A stretch of 64,000 nt of DNA, taken from Paenalcaligenes sp050487225. GTDB lineage: Bacteria; Pseudomonadota; Gammaproteobacteria; Burkholderiales; Burkholderiaceae_B. Shown piece after piece: positions 33,278 to 41,854 of the stretch. Below the pieces are notes generated by a model. That model was not told where the DNA came from and ran no database searches. It saw only the letters and a list, made by a program, of their open reading frames with translations. How positions within the stretch are numbered: the first letter of the stretch is position 1; every line of letters begins with the position of its first letter. The DNA lies in the NCBI RefSeq assembly GCF_050487225.1, contig NZ_JBKQGY010000003.1:1-64000 (forward strand), read 5' to 3'. A program made the translations under genes and the position numbers.

Positions 33278-34014
33278 CGCCCTAGCTGTTTTCTAAACAT
33301 CGCTGAAAATGCAGCAGGGCTTTCATACCCCAAGTCCAACGCCACTTGTGTCACCGACTGCCCTGTGGACAATCTTGTTAAGGCAGCCATCAAGCAGGCT
33401 TGCTGACGCCACTCACCAAACGACATGCCCGTCTGCTGCCTAAAAAACCGCGTAAACGTACGTAAGCTTTTATGCAACGATTGCGCCCATTCGTCCGGCG
33501 TGGATTGAATACTAGGTTGCAATAAAAAAGCTTTGCAATGTTCTGCTAACGACGCATCATGCGGCAATGGTGCAAACAGAGGCATGGTAGGAGCACGCCC
33601 CACTTCATATAGCAATAACTGCATCAATGCGCCATCGCGCCCCGCTTCGTCATACAACGCGGGGACCTCTAGCGAGGCCAAGAGCAAATGATGCAATAAG
33701 GGCGAAATAATTAACGCTTCGCATTGCTCTGTAGCCCTAGGAGCAGCCTGCGGCTCTATGTATAAACTGCGCGTGCTTACCCCTTGCATACGCACGCGAT
33801 GTGGCTGCCCTGCAGGAATCCACACACCACTATACGGTGGGATCACCCATGCGCCAGCAGCAGTATCCACTTCCATCAACCCACTCATGCCATACAGCAT
33901 TTGTGCGCGTCTATGACTGTGCGTATCCAGTAGCGTACCAGGCGTGTAATCCGTACCTATGGCCAGCACAGGACGGTCAACCGCATCCACTTCACTCAGT
34001 CGTACATTGTGCAT
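33238..34014 (-). CDS. AraC-family transcriptional regulator (cupin type)
   Basis: A 258-residue regulator with an N-terminal cupin domain (HSHRRAQMLYGMSG, GVWIPAGQPHRVRM) and a C-terminal pair of helix-turn-helix motifs (WAQSLHKSLRTFTRFFRQQTGMSF; VTQVALDLGYESPAAFSAMFRKQLG). It resembles the family often set opposite a transporter. Here the divergent gene encodes a TauE/SafE permease, 102 bases away, its likely target. ATG 34014 has an AGAGAAAG site; a GTG at 34041 is the alternative. Confidence 0.9.
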   Translation of the reverse strand: MHNVRLSEVDAVDRPVLAIGTDYTPGTLLDTHSHRRAQMLYGMSGLMEVDTAAGAWVIPPYSGVWIPAGQPHRVRMQGVSTRSLYIEPQAAPRATEQCEALIISPLLHHLLLASLEVPALYDEAGRDGALMQLLLYEVGRAPTMPLFAPLPHDASLAEHCKAFLLQPSIQSTPDEWAQSLHKSLRTFTRFFRQQTGMSFGEWRQQACLMAALTRLSTGQSVTQVALDLGYESPAAFSAMFRKQLGRSPSAFRQSDWLA

Positions 34015-34116
34015 AACTTTCTCTGATTGGCCTAAACTCACTCATTATTGACCAATAAGCTAAAGCAGGCCAGACCTCACGCACCTATAGTACAGTTTTC
34101 ATTCAAGAGATTGATC

Positions 34117-34926
34117 ATGTACTGGCTACTCTTAGGCTTTGGTGTGCTGACTGGTGTCACCACGGTGTTATTCGGTTTTGGCGGTGGTTTTATTGTGGTT
34201 CCACTGCTCTATACCCTGTTGCTAGCGCTACATGGTACGCAAAGCGAAATAGGCCAAGCGGCCATGCATATTGCCGTGGCCACTTCTACCTGCGTGATGA
34301 TCTTTGGCACGGCCTTAGCCACGCGACGCCACCTTATCGCTGGCACATTACGTTGGGACTTAATACGCCCTTTCCTGATTTACATTGCGATTGGTGCTGT
34401 GATTGGCGCAACAGCCGCATTGAATTTGAATGCCACCTGGCTACGCTGGGCATTCATTATTTACCTGATACTCACCATTCTAGATAGCTTGTTTAGACCC
34501 GGTTTCTTACACGAAAGCCAAAACAACATACGCCCTATGCCACCGCTGCAATTGGCATCATTAGGTATTACGATTGGTGGTTTTGCGGCATTGTTGGGCG
34601 TAGGCGGTAGTGTGATGACCGTGCCATTAATGCGTAGGCGTGGGGCCAGCATGACCAGCGCCACAGCCATGGCTAACCCTCTGTCACTGCCTATGGCTAT
34701 ATCTGGCACCTTAACTTACATGCTGCTGGCATCCCGCGATGCCGTATCGCTAGGTGCTTGGCACATTGGTTATGTGGATTTAGCAGCCTGCTTAATTCTG
34801 GTTGTTGGGTCGTGGGTAGGCATACGAGTAGCCGCACGTTGGATTGGCCGTATCCCTGATCGCATACACGCCAAAATCTACATTTTTCTGCTTTGTCTGG
34901 TACTAGGCGTGATGATAGTAGTGTGA
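34117..34926 (+). CDS. TauE/SafE-family sulfite/anion permease
   Basis: A 269-residue inner-membrane protein with about eight hydrophobic segments and two internal repeats of the family motif (GFGGGFIVVPLLYTL early, GVGGSVMTVPLMRRRGAS later). Members export sulfite, sulfoacetate or related anions; the substrate is unknown here. The ATG at 34117 begins at MYWLLLGFGVLTG; an in-frame TTG at 34048 would add a basic, non-membrane leader and is less likely. Probably controlled by the divergent AraC regulator. Confidence 0.88.
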   Translation: MYWLLLGFGVLTGVTTVLFGFGGGFIVVPLLYTLLLALHGTQSEIGQAAMHIAVATSTCVMIFGTALATRRHLIAGTLRWDLIRPFLIYIAIGAVIGATAALNLNATWLRWAFIIYLILTILDSLFRPGFLHESQNNIRPMPPLQLASLGITIGGFAALLGVGGSVMTVPLMRRRGASMTSATAMANPLSLPMAISGTLTYMLLASRDAVSLGAWHIGYVDLAACLILVVGSWVGIRVAARWIGRIPDRIHAKIYIFLLCLVLGVMIVV

Positions 34927-34999
34927 CCTAACCTACCACAAAGCACAGCCTGTAATGACCGCCCTGATGCACGGCCATGCCATGCACAGGGCTTTGTCA

Positions 35000-35050
35000 T
35001 ATAATGTAGTCCGTCCCAACAGGCATCAACCTAGTGTTGATGCCTTTCTT
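35000..35050 (+). promoter_or_regulatory. pyrF promoter -10 and leader hairpin
   Basis: A perfect TATAAT at 35000-35005 (no good -35 seen) is followed 15 bases on by a hairpin AGGCATCAAC / GTTGATGCCT (35021-35045, loop CTAGT) and TTTCTTT. The hairpin lies inside the would-be pyrF leader, 22 bases before its start codon. It may attenuate pyrF, or simply be the terminator of the upstream permease. Confidence 0.55.
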
Positions 35051-35071
35051 TAGCCCCCATCACGCACGCAC

Positions 35072-35896
35072 ATGAACACCTTCAACTCCAAACTAGAACA
35101 CGCCTGGAATCAAACCAACTCACTTTTGATGGTGGGCTTGGACCCCGATCCCAACCGCTTTCCTGCCGAGTTGCGTGATCGCCCTAATGCTATTTTCGAG
35201 TTTTGCCGCCAAATCGTAGATGCTACAGCCGAATACGCCTGCGGAATCAAACCCCAAATCGCTTACTTTGCGTCCGGTGCTGCTGAAGAACAGTTGGAAG
35301 CTTTATGCCAATACGTACGTGAACACTACCCTTGGCTGCCCATCGTATTAGATGCCAAACGTGGTGACATTGGCTCTACCGCCAATCACTACGCCTTAGA
35401 AGCTTTTGGCCGTTACCAAGCCGACGCTGTTACCGTGAACCCATACATGGGCTTTGACTCGGTAGAACCGTATTTGGCATGGGATGACAAAGGCGTGATT
35501 GTTCTGTGCCGCACCTCTAACGCTGGCGGCTCTGACCTGCAATTCCTGAAATTGGAAAATGGTCAGCCCTTGTACCTGCATGTGGCCGAACTCGTCGCAA
35601 ACAAATGGAACAAAAATGGCCAATGTGGTTTGGTGGTAGGCGCTACCTTCCCTGAGGAAATCGCCGCTGTCCGTCAACACGTAGGCGATATGCCTTTATT
35701 GATTCCAGGCATTGGTGCTCAAGGCGGTGATATCCCTGCCACAGTTGCAGCCGGTGCGAGCAGTACAGGCAATGGCATGATGATCAACTCATCACGCGCT
35801 ATTCTGTATGCGAGCCAAGGTGAAGACTGGCGCGAAGCCGCTGCACAAGCGGCTCGCCACACTCGCGACGCTATCAATCAAGCGCGCGGTCGTTAA
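35072..35896 (+). CDS. pyrF: Orotidine 5'-phosphate decarboxylase
   Basis: Last step of UMP synthesis. The 274-residue length and sequence belong to the long (mycobacterial/betaproteobacterial, TIGR02127-like) group rather than the 230-residue enterobacterial one. The catalytic Lys/Asp block LDAKRGDIGSTANHYA is at about residues 92-107, with substrate blocks GLDPDPNRFP, VNPYMGFDSVEPY and a phosphate-binding end IPGIGAQGGD. It converges on pncC with three bases between the stops. Confidence 0.96.
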   Translation: MNTFNSKLEHAWNQTNSLLMVGLDPDPNRFPAELRDRPNAIFEFCRQIVDATAEYACGIKPQIAYFASGAAEEQLEALCQYVREHYPWLPIVLDAKRGDIGSTANHYALEAFGRYQADAVTVNPYMGFDSVEPYLAWDDKGVIVLCRTSNAGGSDLQFLKLENGQPLYLHVAELVANKWNKNGQCGLVVGATFPEEIAAVRQHVGDMPLLIPGIGAQGGDIPATVAAGASSTGNGMMINSSRAILYASQGEDWREAAAQAARHTRDAINQARGR

Positions 35897-35899
35897 GTT

Positions 35900-36397
35900 C
35901 TACAATGACGTGAATGCACTGTGCAAAATAAATTGCACAGCCTGTTCGCGTACGTGCGCTCTATCACCCTCAAAAAGCTGTGTATAAGCACGCGCCGTAA
36001 CGCCCTCTTCGGTGCGTCTAGCCACGGCAAAGCACACCATGCCTACAGGTTTACCGGCTGTAGCACCGCCTGGCCCAGCAATGCCTGTCGTCGACACCGC
36101 CAAATCAGCCTTAGGCACTACCGCCAATACCCCTGCCGCCATTTCCATGGCTGTTTCTTCGCTTACTGCACCAAAACGCTCTAGCGTATCGGTATTCACA
36201 CCCAACTCTTCTTGCTTGGCTTCATTGCTGTAGGTGATGTACCCACGCTCGAACCAATTACTGGAACCTGCAATAGCCGTGCAAGCACCTGCTACCAAAC
36301 CACCTGTGCAAGACTCTGCTGTCGCCAGAAAAAGCTTTTCTCGCGTCAGTTTGTCACCTAATGCAGCAGCCAACTCAATAATGGATGTATTCAGCAT
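35900..36397 (-). CDS. pncC: Nicotinamide-nucleotide amidohydrolase PncC (CinA C-terminal family)
   Basis: Deamidates nicotinamide mononucleotide to nicotinate mononucleotide in the pyridine salvage cycle. The 165-residue protein is the stand-alone CinA C-terminal domain: LATAESCTGGLVAGACTAIAGSS with the catalytic Ser, GYITYSNEAKQEELGV, and STTGIAGPGGATAGKPVGMV. It directly abuts pgpA (no gap) at the end of the ribB-ribH-nusB-thiL-pgpA operon. Confidence 0.95.
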   Translation of the reverse strand: MLNTSIIELAAALGDKLTREKLFLATAESCTGGLVAGACTAIAGSSNWFERGYITYSNEAKQEELGVNTDTLERFGAVSEETAMEMAAGVLAVVPKADLAVSTTGIAGPGGATAGKPVGMVCFAVARRTEEGVTARAYTQLFEGDRAHVREQAVQFILHSAFTSL

Positions 36398-36904
36398 TTA
36401 GAACACCTCGAAACGTACCAATAGCGCCATGATGATCGCCACGTAAAGCGCAGCAAGTAAATCGTCCAGCATCACCCCAAAACCGCCTTTAAAACGACGG
36501 TCTAAGAAGCGAATAGGTTCCGGCTTAACAATATCAAAAAAGCGAAACAGAATAAATGCGCAGAGCTGCGCCCATAACGAGGCCGGTGTAAAGCACAGCA
36601 CCAACCACATGGCAACGGCTTCATCCCAGTTCATACCACTGTGATCTGGCTCGCCCAACTCATCGCCTACTTTTTGGCTAACCCAACACCCTACCAAGAA
36701 GCCCACGCCCCCTACGGTTAGGGCCAACCACAGCGGCATAAATTGCCCAAGCACCAACCACAGCGCCCAACCCAGTACGGTTCCCCAAGTGCCTGGGCCG
36801 GGATAAATCACCCCGCTTCCAAAGCCAAAAGCCACAATGCGCTCAGGGCGCTCAAATACCCAACGCAAGGAAGGGCGAGACTGTTGAGAGTAATCTTTAA
36901 CCAT
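36398..36904 (-). CDS. pgpA: Phosphatidylglycerophosphatase A
   Basis: Inner-membrane enzyme that dephosphorylates phosphatidylglycerol phosphate, giving phosphatidylglycerol. The 168-residue protein contains GSGVIYPGPGTWGTVLGW, an acidic cluster DHSGMNWDEAVAMWL, several hydrophobic segments and the FRFFDIVKPEPIRFLDR motif characteristic of PgpA. ATG 36904 has AGGAAA 7 bases upstream; an ATG at 36931, overlapping the thiL stop, would add nine residues. Confidence 0.95.
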   Translation of the reverse strand: MVKDYSQQSRPSLRWVFERPERIVAFGFGSGVIYPGPGTWGTVLGWALWLVLGQFMPLWLALTVGGVGFLVGCWVSQKVGDELGEPDHSGMNWDEAVAMWLVLCFTPASLWAQLCAFILFRFFDIVKPEPIRFLDRRFKGGFGVMLDDLLAALYVAIIMALLVRFEVF

Positions 36905-36930
36905 GCTTGTTTCCTGTCGCACAGGCGTCA

Positions 36931-37890
36931 TCAGGCGAAATGATCAAAACCTTGATGAGCTAAGAAAAGAGGTTGTCCGTTCTGATCCACTACGCGTAGA
37001 CCCGAACCGTTAACGATGCGGCCAATACGATGCACCACAATATCATGCTGCTCAGCCAACGCTTGTAGCGCGTCGCGCTGTGTTGAAGCAGCAGTAAAAC
37101 ACAACTGGAACACATCCCCGCCTGCCAACATGGCTTCGTTCTGCAAATTAGCAGGTAAGCCACGTAAAGCATCATGCATAGGAAGATCTGCCAGCAGCAG
37201 TTCAGCACCGCATTGGCTGGCTTTTAGAATATGGCCTAAATCTTGTGCTAGACCATCAGAGATATCGATAGCAGCGTGTGCCATACCGGGTAGATGGGTC
37301 GCAAACGACACTGGCGGTGCTGGGTTTTCCAAGGCCGCTCTAGAAGCCTGCAATCGCTCAGAATCTAGCGCTAGGCTGCCGCTTAAATAGCGTAATGCTA
37401 AGTCTGCAGCCCCCAGATACCCGGTGACCCAAATGTCATCGCCTTCTTGCGCATCGCTACGCAATAACGCTTTGCCTCTAGGCACTTCACCCATTACCGT
37501 CACGCCAATCGTAATGTGATCCAGTGAGCGGGTCGTATCGCCACCAATTAAGGGGCAATGATGAGCATCCGCCATTTCCAGAAAGCCACGGCTAAAGCCA
37601 GCCAGCCATGCTTCGTCTACCGAGGGCAATGCCAAACTGAGCAGGCACGCACGCGCCGAAGCACCAGCCGCCGCAAGGTCGGACAGATTCACTGCCAACG
37701 CTTTGCGGCCCAGCAAATAGGGATCTACATCAGAAAAAAAGTGTCGCCCTTCCAGCAACAGGTCGGTGCTGGTGGCCAAGTCATGGCCTGAGCGTAATGA
37801 AAAAATCGCACAGTCGTCACCAACTCCTACCATCTTTTCAGGGGCAGGACGGGTGAAATACTGTGCGATTAGATCAAATTCTTTAGGCAA
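36931..37890 (-). CDS. thiL: Thiamine-monophosphate kinase
   Basis: Phosphorylates thiamine phosphate to the cofactor thiamine diphosphate. The 319-residue product has the PurM-like ATP-binding features VGVGDDCAIF near residue 21, STDLLLEGRHFF and the GGDTTRSLDHITIGVTVMGE block, then AAIDISDGLAQDLGHIL. The start is a TTG, one base after the nusB stop, supported by alignment of PKEFDLIAQYF with the usual ThiL N terminus. It is embedded in the riboflavin/nusB operon, the common arrangement in Proteobacteria. Confidence 0.96.
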   Translation of the reverse strand: MPKEFDLIAQYFTRPAPEKMVGVGDDCAIFSLRSGHDLATSTDLLLEGRHFFSDVDPYLLGRKALAVNLSDLAAAGASARACLLSLALPSVDEAWLAGFSRGFLEMADAHHCPLIGGDTTRSLDHITIGVTVMGEVPRGKALLRSDAQEGDDIWVTGYLGAADLALRYLSGSLALDSERLQASRAALENPAPPVSFATHLPGMAHAAIDISDGLAQDLGHILKASQCGAELLLADLPMHDALRGLPANLQNEAMLAGGDVFQLCFTAASTQRDALQALAEQHDIVVHRIGRIVNGSGLRVVDQNGQPLFLAHQGFDHFA

Positions 37891-37891
37891 C

Positions 37892-38425
37892 TCAGCTGCG
37901 ATTCTGGTATTTCTTCACTTCAGCAGGACGTACTGCCGCTGCCACTCGGTCTAGAACACCATTCACGAACTTGAAGCCGTCAGTGCCACCAAATTCTTTT
38001 GCCAACTCAACAGCCTCGTTGATGGCAACACGGTAAGGCACTTCTACGTGATGGGCCAACTCATAGCTGCCCAGCAACAAGATGCCGTGCTCAATAGGAG
38101 ACAGCTCTTCTAAGGGACGATCCACGTGTGGCATGAACTGCTCACGCAATTCTGGTGCCTCTTGGATTACCCCATAAAACAGCGTGTGATACCACTGTGC
38201 ATCGGCGTCGTTAAAGTATTCTTCACCGCGTATGTGTGCATCAATAGCACCCGCCTCGCGCGTACCATCAACACCACGGATCAACCAGGCATAAACCCCC
38301 TGCAACGCAAACTCGCGTGCCCGTCTACGGGCACTGCGAGTGGGGTTCTGGCGACCGTTACTACCCGGCGTTTTATTCGTCGTCGTTGTCAAAATCTTCT
38401 TCCTCTTCGAACTCGTCTTCTTCAT
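37892..38425 (-). CDS. nusB: Transcription antitermination factor NusB
   Basis: RNA-binding factor that, with NusE, promotes rRNA antitermination. The all-alpha NusB domain covers about residues 31-177 (ARRRAREFALQGVYAWLI, ERPLEELSPIEHGILLLGSYELAHH-type segment, VPYRVAINEAVELAKEFGGTDGFKFVNGVLDR). The first 30 residues are a basic, Thr/Lys/Asn-rich tail encoded in another frame of the ribH 3' end, giving a 53-base overlap. No strong ribosome-binding site precedes the ATG; an in-frame TTG at 38392 is another possible start, and coupling to ribH translation is likely. Confidence 0.93.
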   Translation of the reverse strand: MKKTSSKRKKILTTTTNKTPGSNGRQNPTRSARRRAREFALQGVYAWLIRGVDGTREAGAIDAHIRGEEYFNDADAQWYHTLFYGVIQEAPELREQFMPHVDRPLEELSPIEHGILLLGSYELAHHVEVPYRVAINEAVELAKEFGGTDGFKFVNGVLDRVAAAVRPAEVKKYQNRS

Positions 38426-38891
38426 CGAAGTCGGGTTCTAGCAATGCCATCAAGTTGGCCATTTCTACCGCTGTACGGGCACAATCACGGCCTTTCTCAG
38501 CGGCGCGCACCTGCGCTTGTTCATCATTTTCGGTAGTCAGAATACCGTTGGCAATAGGCATGCCCATTTCCAGCGACACACGGCTGATGGCCGCAGCGCT
38601 TTCGTTACTGACAATCTCGAAGTGGTAGGTTTCACCACGGATTACGGCACCCAATGCAACCAATGCATCGAACTCGCCTGTTTCAGCCATTTGAGCCAAA
38701 ATCAAACCCGCTTCCAACGCACCAGGAATAGACAGCACAGTAATATCACGTGCATCTACACCCAACGCTACCAGTTCTGCCACGCAAGCTTCCAGCTGCG
38801 CTGTACCGATTTCTTCGTTGAAACGTGCACGAACAATACCTACGTGCAGGCCTTCGCCGTTAAAGTCTGGATTTACGATATAAGGATTCAT
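38373..38891 (-). CDS. ribH: 6,7-Dimethyl-8-ribityllumazine synthase
   Basis: Condenses the pyrimidine and butanone phosphate precursors into the lumazine precursor of riboflavin. The 172-residue protein shows VGIVRARFNEEIGTAQLEAC, GALEAGLILAQMAE, GAVIRGETYHFEIV and GILTTENDEQA, all typical. Beyond the normal C terminus it has an unusual acidic tail (about 20 residues, DEEDEFEEEEDFDNDDE), which overlaps the basic N-terminal codons of nusB. The ATG at 38891 is 14 bases after the ribB stop. Confidence 0.96.
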   Translation of the reverse strand: MNPYIVNPDFNGEGLHVGIVRARFNEEIGTAQLEACVAELVALGVDARDITVLSIPGALEAGLILAQMAETGEFDALVALGAVIRGETYHFEIVSNESAAAISRVSLEMGMPIANGILTTENDEQAQVRAAEKGRDCARTAVEMANLMALLEPDFDEEDEFEEEEDFDNDDE

Positions 38892-38905
38892 AGTGGCGGC
38901 TCCGA

Positions 38906-40075
38906 TCAAGCAGAATGAGTTGGTTCGCTATAGTAACCTGTAATGGTCAGGGCAAAGCCTGCCATACTTGGCATTTTACGTGGACGGGCCAGTAATCGCG
39001 CTTTGCCCACATTCAAATCACGCAAGATTTGTGCACCAATACCGTAAGTGCGTAAATCATAGCGGTGTTGACGTTGTTCACCAGCAGCAGAGGATCCCTC
39101 GGCTTGGCGTGCGGAGAACTGTTCAAACAAGGTATCAGCCTCGCCTTGGCAATTCATTAATACCACAACACCGGCCTCGGACTGTTTAATGACATCCAAT
39201 GCACCCGCAACTGTCCAGCTGTGCTCTTTACCTTCTGAGCACAGTAAATCAAGCACCGTTGTTGGCTCGTGTACACGCACCAACGTTTCGGTCTCTGGCG
39301 AAATCGTGCCATGTTGTAACGCCAAGTGCAAAGCACCTGATGCCAAATCACGGTAACCAATCGCTTGAAACTTGCCCCAAGGTGTAGCCAGTTCGTTATC
39401 AAACAAACGCTCAACCATGGATTCGTGTTCGCTACGGTATTGGATCAAATCGGCAATCGTACCGATTTTCAGACCATGCTCACGTGCAAACACGATGAGG
39501 TCAGGCAAACGCGCCATGCTGCCATCGGGCTTCAAAATTTCACAGATAGCGGCAGCAGGAGTCAGCCCTGCCATGCGTGTTAGGTCGCAACCCGCTTCAG
39601 TATGACCTGCACGTACCAACACACCACCATTCACCGCTTTTACGGGGAAAATGTGACCAGGCTGCACCAAATCAGCAGGTTTAGCATCGTGTGCTACGGC
39701 AGCCTTAATGGTGCGAGCGCGGTCTGCGGCTGAAATACCGGTAGCCACGCCTTCAGCGGCCTCAATGGATACCGTAAAATTTGTACCAAAGCGTGTGCCA
39801 TTGCGGGACGCCATCAAGGGCAAGTCCAGCTGTACACAGCGTTCTTCGGTCAGGGTCAGGCACACCAGTCCGCGTGCATGGGTAACCATGAAGTTAATGG
39901 CTTCTGGCGTGACAAACTCTGCCGCCATTACCAAGTCGCCTTCATTCTCTCGGTCTTCTTCATCGACCAGGATCACCATCCGACCAGCCCGTAGCTCAGC
40001 CACGATCTCGGTCACGGATGAAATTGCCTGTTGCATATCCGCTTCGGAAAGCTCTGTCTGTACTGTATGACTCAT
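38906..40075 (-). CDS. ribB: 3,4-Dihydroxy-2-butanone 4-phosphate synthase with degenerate GTP cyclohydrolase II domain (RibB/RibBX type)
   Basis: The N-terminal domain (residues about 14-215) is a complete RibB: DEEDRENEGDLVMAAE near 38, HARGLVCLTL, RFGTNFTVSIEA, GHIFPVKA and RAGHTEAGCDL. The C-terminal 170 residues resemble GTP cyclohydrolase II but the zinc motif (HSEC...RCDCG) is missing: after RVHE at 267-270 the chain runs PTTVLDLLCSEGKEHSW. It should make only the butanone phosphate; a separate RibA is needed for GTP cyclisation. RibBX-type fusions with a dead second domain are known. First gene of the operon; the 67-base spacer to the divergent gene is too short for an FMN riboswitch. 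Confidence 0.92.
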   Translation of the reverse strand: MSHTVQTELSEADMQQAISSVTEIVAELRAGRMVILVDEEDRENEGDLVMAAEFVTPEAINFMVTHARGLVCLTLTEERCVQLDLPLMASRNGTRFGTNFTVSIEAAEGVATGISAADRARTIKAAVAHDAKPADLVQPGHIFPVKAVNGGVLVRAGHTEAGCDLTRMAGLTPAAAICEILKPDGSMARLPDLIVFAREHGLKIGTIADLIQYRSEHESMVERLFDNELATPWGKFQAIGYRDLASGALHLALQHGTISPETETLVRVHEPTTVLDLLCSEGKEHSWTVAGALDVIKQSEAGVVVLMNCQGEADTLFEQFSARQAEGSSAAGEQRQHRYDLRTYGIGAQILRDLNVGKARLLARPRKMPSMAGFALTITGYYSEPTHSA

Positions 40076-40142
40076 GACGTTCCTGCTTTATAGTAGATAG
40101 CTCCATTTTAGCGCTTGCACGGCAAATTCGTACAATACGCTG

Positions 40143-41693
40143 ATGGCGTGTGCCAATATCACTCATCAACCCAACACTTTTGTCATCCCTGTGCTAGAAC
40201 GCGAGCTGAAACTGTATGTACCTGAACAGAGCCGGAAGGGGCTGCTGGATCAGATTGCAGCATTAAACCCTTCCATCCAACCTCTGCATGCTATTTACTT
40301 TGACACGCCCTCGCGCACGCTGGCTAAAACGCGTGTCGCCCTGCGTTTACGACTAGAAGGCGAGCAATGGATTCAGACCCTCAAAGCAGCCGGCCCTGAT
40401 GAGCTGTCAAAGCTGGAATACAACCATGTGCGCCCCACGCCCACACTGGATCTCACACTCTACGACAACCTGCCTGCCGCAGCCGTAGTACAACAGCATG
40501 CTGCGCAGTTGGCCCCACGCTATGAGACACGCATAGAGCGTCACCACGTACGCATGGATTGTGCAGGCTCTATCGTAGAAATTGCCTTGGACAATGGTGT
40601 TATCCAATCCGGCCACGTAGAACTGCCTGTTAATGAAATTGAGTTTGAGCTGATTGAGGGTGATGTCGCCAGCATTTTCCAACTAGGTGCTCAATGGATG
40701 GAGCAATTCGGTCTCATCATCGACTTACGCAGCAAATCAGAACGCGGCGATATCTTGGCACAGGTTGTAAACTGCGGCGCGACCAGCAGCGAAGCCGTAC
40801 ATGATGCACTGTATCAAGCTTATAGACTACATACACACGCTTTTCCCACCATTCATAACCTGCAACAAGGTTATGTAGACAGCGCTCTGCTGTACTTGGG
40901 ACAAATCATCCGTAATGCATCCCTATTAGCAGGCATTGATGGTCATGACGCAGATGAGGAACAGCAAGCCACTTATTTAGCCTTGATGCGTGTGGGGATG
41001 CGCAGACTGCGTTCCTGCCGACGCTTATTCAGCCCATGGATGAGCACAGCAGAACAAGCTGCCACCCGTGAAATGCGCCCATTTTTTGCCATGTTTGGCG
41101 AGGCCAGAGACTCTGACTTACTGAGCTTAGAAACCCTACCTCGCCTGATGTTAGCCGGCTTACCTGGCCCTGCTCTGGTGCTACCTACCACTGCAAGCAC
41201 CAGCGCAGAGATACAACAATTAGCCGCTAGCAGCCTTTTTCAACGCAGCCTATTAAACAACCTAGCCCAACTGCTGAGTGGTCAAAGCCTAGTTGAAGAA
41301 GAAAACCACAATACACAACCCAAACCCTATTTGGCCTTACATGCGGTATTGCGAGCTCAGCTACAGTCCATTCAACTGCGTAGCCAAAACTTTGCCGAGC
41401 TAAGTCAGCGTCAGCAGCACAGACTGCGTAACCGCATTAAAACTCTGCGTTATTGCTTAGAGTTTCTAGGCACTTCATCGCATAGACCCCTATACGATGC
41501 ACTGCGTAATACCCAGCATTTTTTGGGGAAAATCACCGATTGCGATGTCACCCACGAATGGTGCCAACAGCATTTGGATGACCCTGAACAACGCTATTGG
41601 GCGCTAGGTTGGCTAACTGCCACACGACAACATTACGTGAAGCAAGCTAAAAAAGTGCTGAAGCAGTTGGTACACGCCGCCTATCCAGAATAA
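40143..41693 (+). CDS. CYTH- and CHAD-domain protein (probable inorganic triphosphatase)
   Basis: A 516-residue, two-domain cytosolic protein. The N-terminal CYTH domain (about 15-215) has the defining ELELK-type motif as ERELKLYV near residue 19, and basic/acidic strands such as TRVALRLRLEGEQWIQTLK and EIEFELIEGD. The C-terminal CHAD domain (about 225-510) is helical with many conserved His and Arg (MRVGMRRLRSCRRLF, LRNRIKTLRYCLEFLG). CYTH enzymes such as E. coli YgiF hydrolyse triphosphate; CHAD domains bind polyphosphate. Divergent from ribB. Confidence 0.92.
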   Translation: MACANITHQPNTFVIPVLERELKLYVPEQSRKGLLDQIAALNPSIQPLHAIYFDTPSRTLAKTRVALRLRLEGEQWIQTLKAAGPDELSKLEYNHVRPTPTLDLTLYDNLPAAAVVQQHAAQLAPRYETRIERHHVRMDCAGSIVEIALDNGVIQSGHVELPVNEIEFELIEGDVASIFQLGAQWMEQFGLIIDLRSKSERGDILAQVVNCGATSSEAVHDALYQAYRLHTHAFPTIHNLQQGYVDSALLYLGQIIRNASLLAGIDGHDADEEQQATYLALMRVGMRRLRSCRRLFSPWMSTAEQAATREMRPFFAMFGEARDSDLLSLETLPRLMLAGLPGPALVLPTTASTSAEIQQLAASSLFQRSLLNNLAQLLSGQSLVEEENHNTQPKPYLALHAVLRAQLQSIQLRSQNFAELSQRQQHRLRNRIKTLRYCLEFLGTSSHRPLYDALRNTQHFLGKITDCDVTHEWCQQHLDDPEQRYWALGWLTATRQHYVKQAKKVLKQLVHAAYPE

Positions 41694-41724
41694 GAACAGC
41701 TCAAACCCATCAAAAGAGATCAAT

Positions 41725-41753
41725 TTGATTGGCAATGTGAAATAATTGATTGG
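41725..41753 (+). promoter_or_regulatory. Phased direct repeats ahead of the YbhB-AraC pair
   Basis: TTGATTGG occurs at 41725-41732 and again at 41746-41753, exactly 21 bases apart (two helical turns), and each copy is followed two bases later by ATG (TTGATTGG-nn-ATG). This is the usual geometry of AraC-family activator half-sites. It lies about 100 bases before the YbhB-like gene, whose operon contains an AraC regulator. Confidence 0.55.
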
Positions 41754-41854
41754 ATATGGTGCTTTAGAGGAATACCTGCGCCCGTAGAATGGCCATCAGT
41801 TGTGCACCACGTAGCACAGCATGCCTTTTAACTATCCACAGGACCACACCTCAC

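Noticed and set aside
40076..40142. FMN riboswitch ahead of ribB
   Set aside because: Only 67 bases separate ribB from the divergent gene, too short for the aptamer, and no conserved FMN boxes are seen.
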